Assembly: GCA_003818285.1 (NCBI GenBank)
Contig: RPRB01000005.1
Coordinates: forward strand, 1-64,000
From: Myxococcaceae bacterium
GTDB lineage: Bacteria > Myxococcota > Myxococcia > Myxococcales > Myxococcaceae
DNA: 64,000 nucleotides
Direction: 5' to 3'
The position numbers and the translations under genes are program-made. Positions 19,730 to 29,177 of the stretch are shown piece by piece. Position 1 is the first letter of the stretch; each line of letters starts with the position of its first letter. Below the pieces are notes generated by a model that was not told the DNA's origin, did no database searches, and worked only from the letters and a program-made list of their open reading frames with translations.

Positions 19730-20772
19730 TCCAGCGCCGCCATCCACTCCACCAGCTGGTGGTCGCTGAGCGCTCCCCTGGGCTGCACGGCGAGGAAGAG
19801 CGCCTGGAGCACCTCCTCCAGCTGGTCACGCTGACCGGCCTCGACTGCCGCCCCGCGCTGCAGCGCCACCCACTCTCCCCGCGCCCAGGTGGCGAGCCCG
19901 GCCGGGGTGAGACGCCCCGCCAGCCGGTCGGCGATGCGCGAGCGCACCTCGGCCCGGGTGAGCCCTGCGCCTGGTCGGCGGGTTCCGGGCGCCGGCTCGA
20001 GCGCGGCGCGGCCCAGCGTCTTGGCCCCGGTCGCCGGCGCGCTCGCCTGGGCGGCTCGTGGCGCGCTCCGGGCCGGCGTGGCAGCGGAAGCCTCCCCGTT
20101 CCGTCCCGCCGCCTCCCGTCCCGTGGGCTCGGCCGGCACGGGGCCGAGGGTCTTCGCCCGGGCTGCCGGCGCCGCGGGCGCGGACCGGCCGGACGCGCGC
20201 GCGGGTGCGGGGGGCGCCGGTGGAGCGGACCGCGCGGTCGCGCGGGTCGGGCCGTCGCCGCCGCTCTCCCCGCCCTTCCCCACCCGCGCACGCGCGGGCT
20301 CGGACGCGCGCCCGAGCGTCTTGGTCGTCTTCGCGGCGGCCGCCCGGCTCGCGGCGCGGGACAGACGCTCCAGCGCCTCCAGGTATGCCTCGGCGCCGGT
20401 GCCCGGGACGTGAGCCGCGCACACCTCCCGCAGGAGGGAGCGACGCTGGGCCGCTGCCCTCCCCTTCGCCGGCGCCAGCAGCACCTCCACCACCGGCATC
20501 CGCGAGGCGGACACCGCGGCCCGGAGCACGTGCGAGCCCGGCGCGAGAGGGCCCGGGTTGAGCACCACGCCGTCCGCCCAGGTGCGTTGCTCCCACAGCG
20601 CATCCACCAGCGCGCCCTCGTGGTTGCTCTGGACCGTGCGCAGCACGTGTCCCAGCGCCCGCGCCTTCTCCGCCAGGCGCCGGTCCACCTCGGCCAGGGT
20701 GAGCCCCGGCGGATCTCCCTCGCGATGTCCGAGGAACTGGAGCGTCGGTCCGTGGAGCACGAGCACGTTCAT
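19726..20772 (-). CDS. Type II 3-dehydroquinase-like domain protein (degenerate active site) with low-complexity KTLG-repeat linker and helical C-terminal domain
   Basis: MNVLVLHGPTLQFLGHREGDPPGLTLAEVDRRLAEKARALGHVLRTVQSNHEGALVDALWEQRTWADGVVLNPGPL aligns with AroQ; 4-bp overlaps with fmt and rsmB. Confidence 0.82.
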   Translation of the reverse strand: MNVLVLHGPTLQFLGHREGDPPGLTLAEVDRRLAEKARALGHVLRTVQSNHEGALVDALWEQRTWADGVVLNPGPLAPGSHVLRAAVSASRMPVVEVLLAPAKGRAAAQRRSLLREVCAAHVPGTGAEAYLEALERLSRAASRAAAAKTTKTLGRASEPARARVGKGGESGGDGPTRATARSAPPAPPAPARASGRSAPAAPAARAKTLGPVPAEPTGREAAGRNGEASAATPARSAPRAAQASAPATGAKTLGRAALEPAPGTRRPGAGLTRAEVRSRIADRLAGRLTPAGLATWARGEWVALQRGAAVEAGQRDQLEEVLQALFLAVQPRGALSDHQLVEWMAALE

Positions 20773-21713
20773 GGCACGCCTCCTCCGAAGGGACGCTCGC
20801 CCTCCTTCAGCCGATGTCCGCTCAGGAACTCGGCGGCGGTCATCCGCCGCTTCCCCTCCGGCTGCACCTCGAGCAGGCGCAGCGCCCCCTCGCCACTGGC
20901 CACGTCCAGGGTGCCATGCGCCGCGAGCACCGTGCCCGGCGCGGCCGAGCCAGGCGCCACCTCCGCCCGCCAGATCTTGAGGAGCTGCGGCCCGAGCTGG
21001 GTCCAGGCCCCGGGCCAGGGGATGAAGGCCCGCACGCGCCGCTCGAGCTCGACCGCGGGCCGGGTCCAGTCGAGGCGCCCGTCCTCCTTCTCCATCGGCC
21101 GAGCGAGGGTGACGCCCTCCTCCGGCTGCGGACGCGGCGTCAGCGCGCCGGCGAGGAGCCGGGGCAGCTCCTCGCGGACCAGCACGCCGCCGAGCTCGGA
21201 CAGCCGCTGCTGGAGCGTCTCCGCGGTGTCGCCCGGCAGGATGGGGGTCCGGCGAAGCGCGAGCATCGGCCCGGTGTCCAGCCCCGCCTCCATCTGCATC
21301 AGGCACACGCCGGTCTCCGCGTCCCCCGAGGCGAGAGCCCACTGGATGGGAGCCGCCCCGCGCCATCGGGGGAGCAGAGAGGCGTGGACGTTGACGCATC
21401 CGAGCCGGGGCGCGGAGAGCACGTCCACGGGAAGGATGCGCCCGTAGGCCGCCACGACCGCCACGTCGAGCCGCAGCGCCTGGAGCCGCTCGCCGAAGTC
21501 GGTGCCCTTCAGCTTCGGGGGCTGGAGGACCGGGAGCCCCGCCCGCTCGGCCTCGGCCTTCACCGCGCAGGGGGTCACGTGCTGCCCGCGCCCCCGCGGC
21601 CGGTCCGGCTGGGTCACCACAGCAACCACCATTCCCGCCGCCTGGCAGGCCCGGAGAGCGGGGACGGCGAACGGAGGCGTTCCGAAGAAGGCGATGCGCG
21701 CCGGCTCAGCCAT
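20769..21713 (-). CDS. fmt: Methionyl-tRNA formyltransferase
   Basis: RIAFFGTPPFAVPALRA, VVTQPDRPRGRGQ, GCVNVHASLLPRWRGAAPIQWA. Confidence 0.95.
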   Translation of the reverse strand: MAEPARIAFFGTPPFAVPALRACQAAGMVVAVVTQPDRPRGRGQHVTPCAVKAEAERAGLPVLQPPKLKGTDFGERLQALRLDVAVVAAYGRILPVDVLSAPRLGCVNVHASLLPRWRGAAPIQWALASGDAETGVCLMQMEAGLDTGPMLALRRTPILPGDTAETLQQRLSELGGVLVREELPRLLAGALTPRPQPEEGVTLARPMEKEDGRLDWTRPAVELERRVRAFIPWPGAWTQLGPQLLKIWRAEVAPGSAAPGTVLAAHGTLDVASGEGALRLLEVQPEGKRRMTAAEFLSGHRLKEGERPFGGGVP

Positions 21714-22308
21714 CGTCGAGACCATCGAGGCGCGCTCGTTTCGCCGCTGCCAGCGAGGTGAGGGTCGCCCGGGCGTCGCCGCCGCTCCCGATGGCCAGGA
21801 CCGACTCCACTGCAGCGAGCTCCTCGTGCTCCCGCCGGCGGAGCGCGTCCACGGTGGCGTGGAACTCACCGAACACGTCCCGCAGCTCGTCGTGGCTCCG
21901 CAACGGCCTCCAGCGCGGGAACCGGCCCTCGGCGAGCTGCCGGAGCTGACCGCGCAGGACCCGCATCGGCCCGGCGACCCGATGGGACACGAGGAGCCCC
22001 ACCAGCGAGAGCACCAGCGCCATCACCAGCGCCATGAAGGCGCTGAGCACCAGCACCGTGGTCTCCGTGCCCTGGAGCGTGGCCTGCGCCTCGGGCCCGA
22101 GCGTCTCCCGGGCCTGGTTGAGGGCCAGCCACACCGCGCCACCGAAGGCCGCGCAGAGGGAGGCGCCTCCGATCGCGAGGCCCACCGCGTACTTCAGCTG
22201 GAAGCGGCGGTCGACCAGGACCTGGCGTCGGGTGTAGGCCTCGGGGCTCACGAGAGAGGGGGACACTCTACCCCGGGGTCGCGCCCCGCCACCCCGCGTC
22301 GCACCCAC
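21706..22308 (-). CDS. Membrane protein with HAMP-like region
   Basis: Two TM helices, then LLVSHRVAGPMRVLRGQLRQLAEGRFPRWRPLRSHDELRDVFGEF; overlaps fmt start by 8 bp. Confidence 0.78.
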   Translation of the reverse strand: MGATRGGGARPRGRVSPSLVSPEAYTRRQVLVDRRFQLKYAVGLAIGGASLCAAFGGAVWLALNQARETLGPEAQATLQGTETTVLVLSAFMALVMALVLSLVGLLVSHRVAGPMRVLRGQLRQLAEGRFPRWRPLRSHDELRDVFGEFHATVDALRRREHEELAAVESVLAIGSGGDARATLTSLAAAKRARLDGLDDG

Positions 22309-22387
22309 GCGCTGAATTGGAAGCAGTCAGGCGATTGGCGTAAAACTCTCCGGTTTTCTTAGGCACAGCCACCCCGGGAGGGGACGG

Positions 22388-23989
22388 ATGGGACGCACCG
22401 CAACTGCGGTCGCACTGGCGCTCTCGTTGGGCCTCCTCGCCGCCGGTTGCAGCAAGGATCCGAGCTCCCCCGAGTACTGGGAGGCCCAGCTCGACGCCGC
22501 CCAGCGGCCGAGCGAGAAGGTGCGGGTCCTGGAGACGCTCCGCTCCAGCAAGCGCCTGGACAAGCGCTTTGCCCCGATGCTGAACGCCCGCCTGACGTCG
22601 GAGAAGAGCCCCGAGACCCGCGCGGTCATCGCTCGCGCCCTCGGTGAGCTGAAGGACCCCTCCAGCGTCGAGCCGCTCGCCGCCGCGCTCGACGTCAACA
22701 CCGCGGACGGCGCGACCTCGCGCATGAACGCCGCGATCGCCCAGGCCCTCGGTGACATCAAGGATCCACGGGGTGCCACCGCGCTCATCGCGCTGCTCCG
22801 GAGCCGGGACGACTACGTCCGCCAGGACGCCATCGCCGCGCTGGGTGAGCTACGGGCCCAGGCCGCGGTGCCCACGCTGGTGGAGCTGGCGCTCGACGAC
22901 AAGAGCCCGCCGGCGGTGAATCGCCGGGCCATCGTCGCCCTGGGCGAGATCGGCGACCCGCGCGCCGTTTCCACCCTGCTCAAGGCGATGTTCAAGCAGC
23001 GCGGGAATACCGTCTTCGCCCAGGAGGCGAGCTACTCGCTCTTCCAGATCGGCAAGCCCGCCGCCGGGGCGCTGACCGCGGTGCTGGAGGGGAAGGACCG
23101 GGATCTCACCTCCTGGGCGCGGGCCAACGACGTGGTGGAGGCGGTGGTGCTGGTGCGCGCCGCCGAGTCGCTGGGTGACTTCCGCTCCACCTCGGCCGAG
23201 CCCGCGCTGGTGAAGCAGCTCTCGTACAAGACCACCGCCCCGGAGCAGACCCTGTACGCCCGCATGGCCGCGGCGAGCACCCTGGGGAAGATGCGCTCCG
23301 CCGAGGGCCGCCGCGCGCTGGAGACGTTGCTCGACGAGCCCGAGCCGCTGGCCCGCGCCGAGTACGCCCGGGCGCTGGTGCTCATCGGTGGTCGGGAGTC
23401 GATCCCTGCCCTGCAACGCTCGGCGTCGCACGGGCCGTGGGAGGCGCGGCAGTACGCCATCGGCGCCCTGGGGATGCTCGGGGACGAGCGCGACCAGCCC
23501 ACGATGGATCGGATCGCCGCCGACGAGCCGAAGGCCACCGCAGCCGACTGCAAGAAGTACGGCTGCAACCTCCCGGTGGACGAGGTGGCGGCGAACCGGC
23601 TGAAGACGGTGAAGGTCTTCCAGGCCCCGCTGAAGGCCGCCGCGCAGTGCAAGGCGGCGCTGGACTGCTGGTCGAGCAAGCTCGGCGACGCCGAGGGCCC
23701 GGTGCGGCAGCGGGCGGCGCTCGAGCTGGGGCGGATGGGCAAGTCCGAGGCGGTGAAGCCGCTCAGCGAGCACCTGGCGGACAAGGAGCCCGAGACCCGA
23801 GCGGCGGTGCTCCAGGCGCTGATGTGGCTGGTGCAGGGGGATGCCGCCGCTGCCCGGCAGCTGGTCCCGATCCTCCCCAAGCTCGAGCAGCAGGTCTCGA
23901 CCGACCGGGGCCGGCAGGACTACGCGGCCACCAGCGAACAGCTCCGGCGCCTCATCACGGCGGTACGTCGCCGGGCCGAGCAAGCCTGA
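22388..23989 (+). CDS. HEAT-repeat lipoprotein
   Basis: Lipobox LGLLAAGCSKD; repeated IARALGELKDPSSVEPLAAAL, IAALGELRAQAAVPTLVEL, IVALGEIGDPRAVSTLLKAM. Confidence 0.88.
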   Translation: MGRTATAVALALSLGLLAAGCSKDPSSPEYWEAQLDAAQRPSEKVRVLETLRSSKRLDKRFAPMLNARLTSEKSPETRAVIARALGELKDPSSVEPLAAALDVNTADGATSRMNAAIAQALGDIKDPRGATALIALLRSRDDYVRQDAIAALGELRAQAAVPTLVELALDDKSPPAVNRRAIVALGEIGDPRAVSTLLKAMFKQRGNTVFAQEASYSLFQIGKPAAGALTAVLEGKDRDLTSWARANDVVEAVVLVRAAESLGDFRSTSAEPALVKQLSYKTTAPEQTLYARMAAASTLGKMRSAEGRRALETLLDEPEPLARAEYARALVLIGGRESIPALQRSASHGPWEARQYAIGALGMLGDERDQPTMDRIAADEPKATAADCKKYGCNLPVDEVAANRLKTVKVFQAPLKAAAQCKAALDCWSSKLGDAEGPVRQRAALELGRMGKSEAVKPLSEHLADKEPETRAAVLQALMWLVQGDAAAARQLVPILPKLEQQVSTDRGRQDYAATSEQLRRLITAVRRRAEQA

Positions 23990-25325
23990 CCGACGCATCC
24001 GCCGGACGCACCTCGGCGGGAAGCGCCAGCCGGCGGGTCCCCTGGAACGCGCTGGGGAGGATGCTGAAGGGGAGCACCTTGGCCAGCGCCGCCAGGAGGA
24101 GCAGCCCGCCCGGCGCGGCGAAGATCGCCAGCGCCGGGATGGTCTTGGCGAGGTCGATGAGCTCGAGCCGCATCCGCCGCCGCTCGTCCGGGGTCAGGGT
24201 CTGTCCGATGGCCAGCTTGCCGAGGAAGACCGAGAGCTCGCCCATCATTCGGGCCTCGAGCAGCAGCGCCTTCACGTTCTCGTCGAGCGAGCGGAGCATT
24301 CCGCTCACCCACTCGTCGCCCAGCGACGCGGCGTTGTCGCTCACCGCGAAGACGTCCAGGACCGACCGGTTCTGGGCGTAGAACTCGGCCACCTCCCCTT
24401 CGATCTCGCTCAGCGCCTCGGGCGAGATGCGCAGCGCCCGCGCCAGGGCCCGGAGGAAGGCGAGCTCGGCCGGTGACCGTCGCCCCTCCACCAGCGAGGC
24501 GAGGAGCGTCTGCTGGAGGATGAACCGCCGCAAGGGGAGGCTCCGCACGGGGCGGACCAGCACGTCGAGATCGGGCCGCTCGCGGAAGACCTCCTTCACC
24601 CGGGCGCGCAGCATGGGGCCGACCGGCCCGGGCAGGCCCAGCGAGTCCACCTGGCGGAGGATGGCCTTGCGGGCGGCCGGCGTGGGCGGGCGCTCCGCGC
24701 AGGCGAGAGCGGTCAGCACCTCGACCAGGAGCGCCTTCTGACGCGAGGCGACCGCCAGCCGCCGCCGCGCCTGGGGGAGGCCGAGCCGGGTGTGGAGCCA
24801 GGCCGCCAGCGCCAGGTGAGCAAAGAGCTGCGCGTCCACGTACGCCGCGCCGTTGTGGAGCAGGAGCCCGTAGAGCGGGTCCGCTCCGAGCGACATCGCC
24901 CGGTCCTCGAGCAGCGTCTCCAGCCGGGACACGCTCCGCCGGGGAAGCGTTCCCGTGCTGCGGAGCGCCGTCTGCAGCGTGTCCGCCAGGCGGAGGTGCC
25001 CGCTCCAGGCGGCGAAGAGGATGGTGAGCCGCTCCACCCGGCGCTCGGGCCCGAGCCCGGCGATGTCCGCCAGGTCCAGACCCAGCCGCACCAGGGTCCG
25101 CAGCACGGCCAGCGACAGCTGCTCCTCCCGGGTCATCCCCGCCGGGTGCTCGACCTGCTCCGGCGTGCCGTAGAGCAGGCCGCTGTCCTGGAGCACCGTC
25201 CGGACGTGCGCCCGGGCACGCGCGCGGGCGCTCAGGCCCGGGGCGCGCGCATCCACCAGAGGCTGGTGCTGTGCCAGCTCGGTTTCCACGAGTGCCGTGA
25301 ACCAGCCGGACTGACCGAAACCCAT
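23955..25325 (-). CDS. LETM1-like domain membrane protein
   Basis: C-terminal RMRLELIDLAKTIPALAIFAAPGGLLLLAALAKVLPFSILPSAFQ resembles the LETM1 conserved segment (L..K.IP....v...ll.pvl.k..P..LPs.F). Confidence 0.65.
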   Translation of the reverse strand: MGFGQSGWFTALVETELAQHQPLVDARAPGLSARARARAHVRTVLQDSGLLYGTPEQVEHPAGMTREEQLSLAVLRTLVRLGLDLADIAGLGPERRVERLTILFAAWSGHLRLADTLQTALRSTGTLPRRSVSRLETLLEDRAMSLGADPLYGLLLHNGAAYVDAQLFAHLALAAWLHTRLGLPQARRRLAVASRQKALLVEVLTALACAERPPTPAARKAILRQVDSLGLPGPVGPMLRARVKEVFRERPDLDVLVRPVRSLPLRRFILQQTLLASLVEGRRSPAELAFLRALARALRISPEALSEIEGEVAEFYAQNRSVLDVFAVSDNAASLGDEWVSGMLRSLDENVKALLLEARMMGELSVFLGKLAIGQTLTPDERRRMRLELIDLAKTIPALAIFAAPGGLLLLAALAKVLPFSILPSAFQGTRRLALPAEVRPADASVRLARPGDVPP

Positions 25326-25472
25326 GACGCCTGCGCCCGCCCCTCGAGCTGCGGCCCCGGCCACCCAATCGAACGCCGCGGCCCTGACCTAACCCCCGGC
25401 AGGCGAACAGTTCAAGCGGACAGCACGGCGAGCAGTGGCGTCGCCCGGGGCGCGGTCAGCCGCCGCCGGCGG

Positions 25473-26540
<1,068 letters not shown>

Positions 26541-26623
26541 GAGGTGTCTGACCTGCCTTCCGAGCCTGGGTCCTCGGGATGGATGGAACTGAACGCCGTT
26601 TCAGTATCGCCCAGGGCGATCTC

Positions 26624-27352
26624 CTAGTCGACTCCCCTGACACCCTTCTGACCGATGAGGTAGGCGGCGACCAGTCCCGCCACCCCCGGGAGCAGGGTCG
26701 CCACGCCGTACCGGAAGCCCAGCACGCAGGCCAGGACCCCGAGGGCGAACACCGCCTTCCGCGCAATCCGACGCAACGCCGGCCGGACCGCGCCGGCCAC
26801 CGTCACCCCCTCCAGGGCCAGGACCGACACGAGCCCGATGCCCGAGGGGGGGTCGGACACTCCCCACAGCGACAGGCACACCGCCACGGTCATCACCAGC
26901 ACGGCCAGGCCACGGCCGTCGGTGGCCTCCGAGGGCCGCTCGGCCCTCCAGTGCGCCAGGTCTTCCGGCGACACCTCGAGGGCGTAGGGGTAGCCGAGGG
27001 CGAGCAGCCGCTCGACGGCGACGGCGCGGGCGGAGGCGCCGTCGGAGGCCCGCAGGGGGGCGAGCTCGCCCGAGGAGAGGAGCGACTGGAGCTGATCGGC
27101 GGTCGCCCGGGGGCTGCCGAGATCGAGCCGGGCCAGCCGATCCACGAAGGCACGGCGGACGCGCTCGTCCGCGCCGGGAGCCTGGGCCTGGGCCAGCGCG
27201 TGCTCGAGCGGGTCCTGCGCCACCACGTCCCCGACATCCTCGACCGGAGGGGGGGCGATGTGTGCCTGTTCGCGTTCCACGGGGGGACCCGGGTCTCTCC
27301 TTACCAGGGGCTCCCGCGCCGGGCCACGCAGCGTGCTTCCCCGCAACCGCAC
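26624..27352 (-). CDS. Hypothetical membrane protein
   Basis: Three to four C-terminal TM segments in minus frame; start codon uncertain. Confidence 0.65.
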   Translation of the reverse strand: MRLRGSTLRGPAREPLVRRDPGPPVEREQAHIAPPPVEDVGDVVAQDPLEHALAQAQAPGADERVRRAFVDRLARLDLGSPRATADQLQSLLSSGELAPLRASDGASARAVAVERLLALGYPYALEVSPEDLAHWRAERPSEATDGRGLAVLVMTVAVCLSLWGVSDPPSGIGLVSVLALEGVTVAGAVRPALRRIARKAVFALGVLACVLGFRYGVATLLPGVAGLVAAYLIGQKGVRGVD

Positions 27353-27382
27353 GGGGGACCCTCGTGTTCACATCCAGTGCCC

Positions 27383-27985
27383 GTGGACGAACGAACGGAC
27401 GAGGACGCGGCCCTGATGGAGCGGGTGGCGGCGGGAGACACCGCCGCCTTCACCGCGCTCTACGACCGGCACCACCGGTCGGTGGCCCGCTTCGCGCACC
27501 GCTTCGTCCAGGACGCAGGGAAGGCAGAGGAGCTGACGCAGGACATCTTCGTGAAGCTGTACCGACACGCAGGCCGCTACCGGGCAACCGCCCGCTTCAA
27601 GACGTTCCTCTTCCGGGTGGCGGCGAACCACTGCCTCAACGAGGTCCGGAAGGGCGAGTACCGGGTGACGCACGTCCCCGAGCACGGGGAGGAGGGCCGT
27701 CCCGTGGAGATGCCCGCGCCGGAGGCCCACGCCCCCGACCGCGCCGTCGAGGGACGGGAGCTGGAGGCCACGGTGGCCGGGGCCCTGCAGCGGCTCAGCG
27801 AGCGCGAGCGGACCGCCTTCGCGCTCTGCCGGTTCGAAGGGATGTCGTACCGCGACATCGCCGAGGTGCTCTCGGCGAGCGAGGCGGCAGTGAAGAGTCT
27901 CATCCACCGCGCGACCCTGTCGGTCGCCCGGGCGGTGGAGGCATGGCAGGCCGGGGCCGGGAGCCCCGCGAGGAGCGAGGCATGA
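27383..27985 (+). CDS. ECF RNA polymerase sigma factor
   Basis: ALYDRHHRSVARFAHRFVQDAGKAEELTQDIFVKLYRHAGRY, LSERERTAFALCRFEGMSYRDIAEVLSASEAAVKSLIHRA. GTG start inferred (27377 or 27383). Confidence 0.92.
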   Translation: MDERTDEDAALMERVAAGDTAAFTALYDRHHRSVARFAHRFVQDAGKAEELTQDIFVKLYRHAGRYRATARFKTFLFRVAANHCLNEVRKGEYRVTHVPEHGEEGRPVEMPAPEAHAPDRAVEGRELEATVAGALQRLSERERTAFALCRFEGMSYRDIAEVLSASEAAVKSLIHRATLSVARAVEAWQAGAGSPARSEA

Positions 27986-28458
27986 GCTGCACCGTGGAAG
28001 ACGAGTTGACGGCGTACGTGGATGGCGAGCTGTCCGCCGTCGAGGCGGCGCGGGTGCGAACCCACCTGACCTCCTGCGCGCCCTGCCGAGCCACCGAGGC
28101 GGTCCTGCGCCGGACGGTGACCGAGCTGGCCGCGCTCCCCGCGTTCGAGCCGTCCCCCGGCCTGCGGCGTCGGGTGCTGGCACAGGTGGAGTCGCTGCCC
28201 CGTCCGTGGACGGAGCGGTTCCGGCGCTGGCTCCGGCCCGCGGTGCTGGCTCCCGCCGGGGTGGCGCTGGCGACGGCGGTGGTGGTGGCGGTCGTGGTGG
28301 GACAGCGCCTGGTGGTCCAACGGGCCGAGCGGGGAATGGAGCTCGCGGTGGCCGAGCACTACGAACTGCTGAGCGACTACGAGGTGGTGGGGGTGTCCAG
28401 GGACGATCTGGACGTGGTCGAGCACCTGGACGAGCTGCAGAAGGAGGGCCGGCCGTGA
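27982..28458 (+). CDS. Anti-sigma factor, zinc-finger (ZAS) type, single TM
   Basis: LTAYVDGELSAVEAARVRTHLTSCAPCRA (HxxxCxxC), one TM; 4-bp overlap with the sigma gene. Confidence 0.88.
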   Translation: MSCTVEDELTAYVDGELSAVEAARVRTHLTSCAPCRATEAVLRRTVTELAALPAFEPSPGLRRRVLAQVESLPRPWTERFRRWLRPAVLAPAGVALATAVVVAVVVGQRLVVQRAERGMELAVAEHYELLSDYEVVGVSRDDLDVVEHLDELQKEGRP

Positions 28459-28943
28459 GGATCTGGGCACTGACCGCGCTGCTGCTCTGCGCTGTCCCGG
28501 CGCGGACGCAGACCGACGATTCCGACGACGCGGCCGCGCGGTTCGATCGGATGAGCGAGCAGGAGAAGGCGCAGCTCCGCGAGCGGCTCCGGCAGTTCAA
28601 GGCGCTTCCGCTGGACGAGCAGGCCCGCATCCAGGCGAACATCGCCCGCTGGCGCGCGCTCCCGCCCGAGGAGAAGGCGCGGGTGCGGCAGAACCTGGGA
28701 GCGTTCCAGAGGCTCTCGCCGGACGAACGGCAGCGGTTGCTCGGCCAGTGGCGCGAGTTCCAGAAGCTCACCCCGGAGCAGCGGCAGGACCTTCGCCAGA
28801 GGATGGGCGAGTACCTCCGGGCCAACCCCGAGCGCCGCCGTCAGATGATGGAGAACCTCCGCGAGTGGAGGTCCATGTCTCGCGAGCAGCGGGAGCTGAT
28901 GCGGCAGCGGCTCCGCGAGCTACGCGAGAGGCGGGGCAAGTGA
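28455..28943 (+). CDS. DUF3106-like exported protein
   Basis: Repeated LPPEEKARVRQNLGAFQRLSPDERQRLLGQWREFQKLTPEQRQDLRQRM; signal peptide; GTG start overlaps upstream stop. Confidence 0.8.
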   Translation: MRIWALTALLLCAVPARTQTDDSDDAAARFDRMSEQEKAQLRERLRQFKALPLDEQARIQANIARWRALPPEEKARVRQNLGAFQRLSPDERQRLLGQWREFQKLTPEQRQDLRQRMGEYLRANPERRRQMMENLREWRSMSREQRELMRQRLRELRERRGK

Positions 28944-29152
28944 CGGGGCTCCTGGCGATCCTCGTCCTTCTGTCCACCGACGCAGGCCGCCTCGAGCCCC
29001 CGGACGGAGGGGTGCCGGCACCCCGGGCCTCGCGGAGCGCCGAGGACGAGGAGGTCATCCAGAACCTGGACCTCCTGGAGCATCTCGCCGAGGGCCAGGC
29101 GCTGGAGCTGATGCTCGAGCTCGAGGCGCAGCGAGCGAAGGCGGAACGCTGA
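28940..29152 (+). CDS. Small exported protein in the sigma/anti-sigma operon
   Basis: GTGA overlap with upstream stop; hydrophobic N-terminus; EEVIQNLDLLEHLAEGQALELMLELE. Confidence 0.65.
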   Translation: MTGLLAILVLLSTDAGRLEPPDGGVPAPRASRSAEDEEVIQNLDLLEHLAEGQALELMLELEAQRAKAER

Positions 29153-29177
29153 GGATCGGCGGCGCTGTGAGGCGCCT

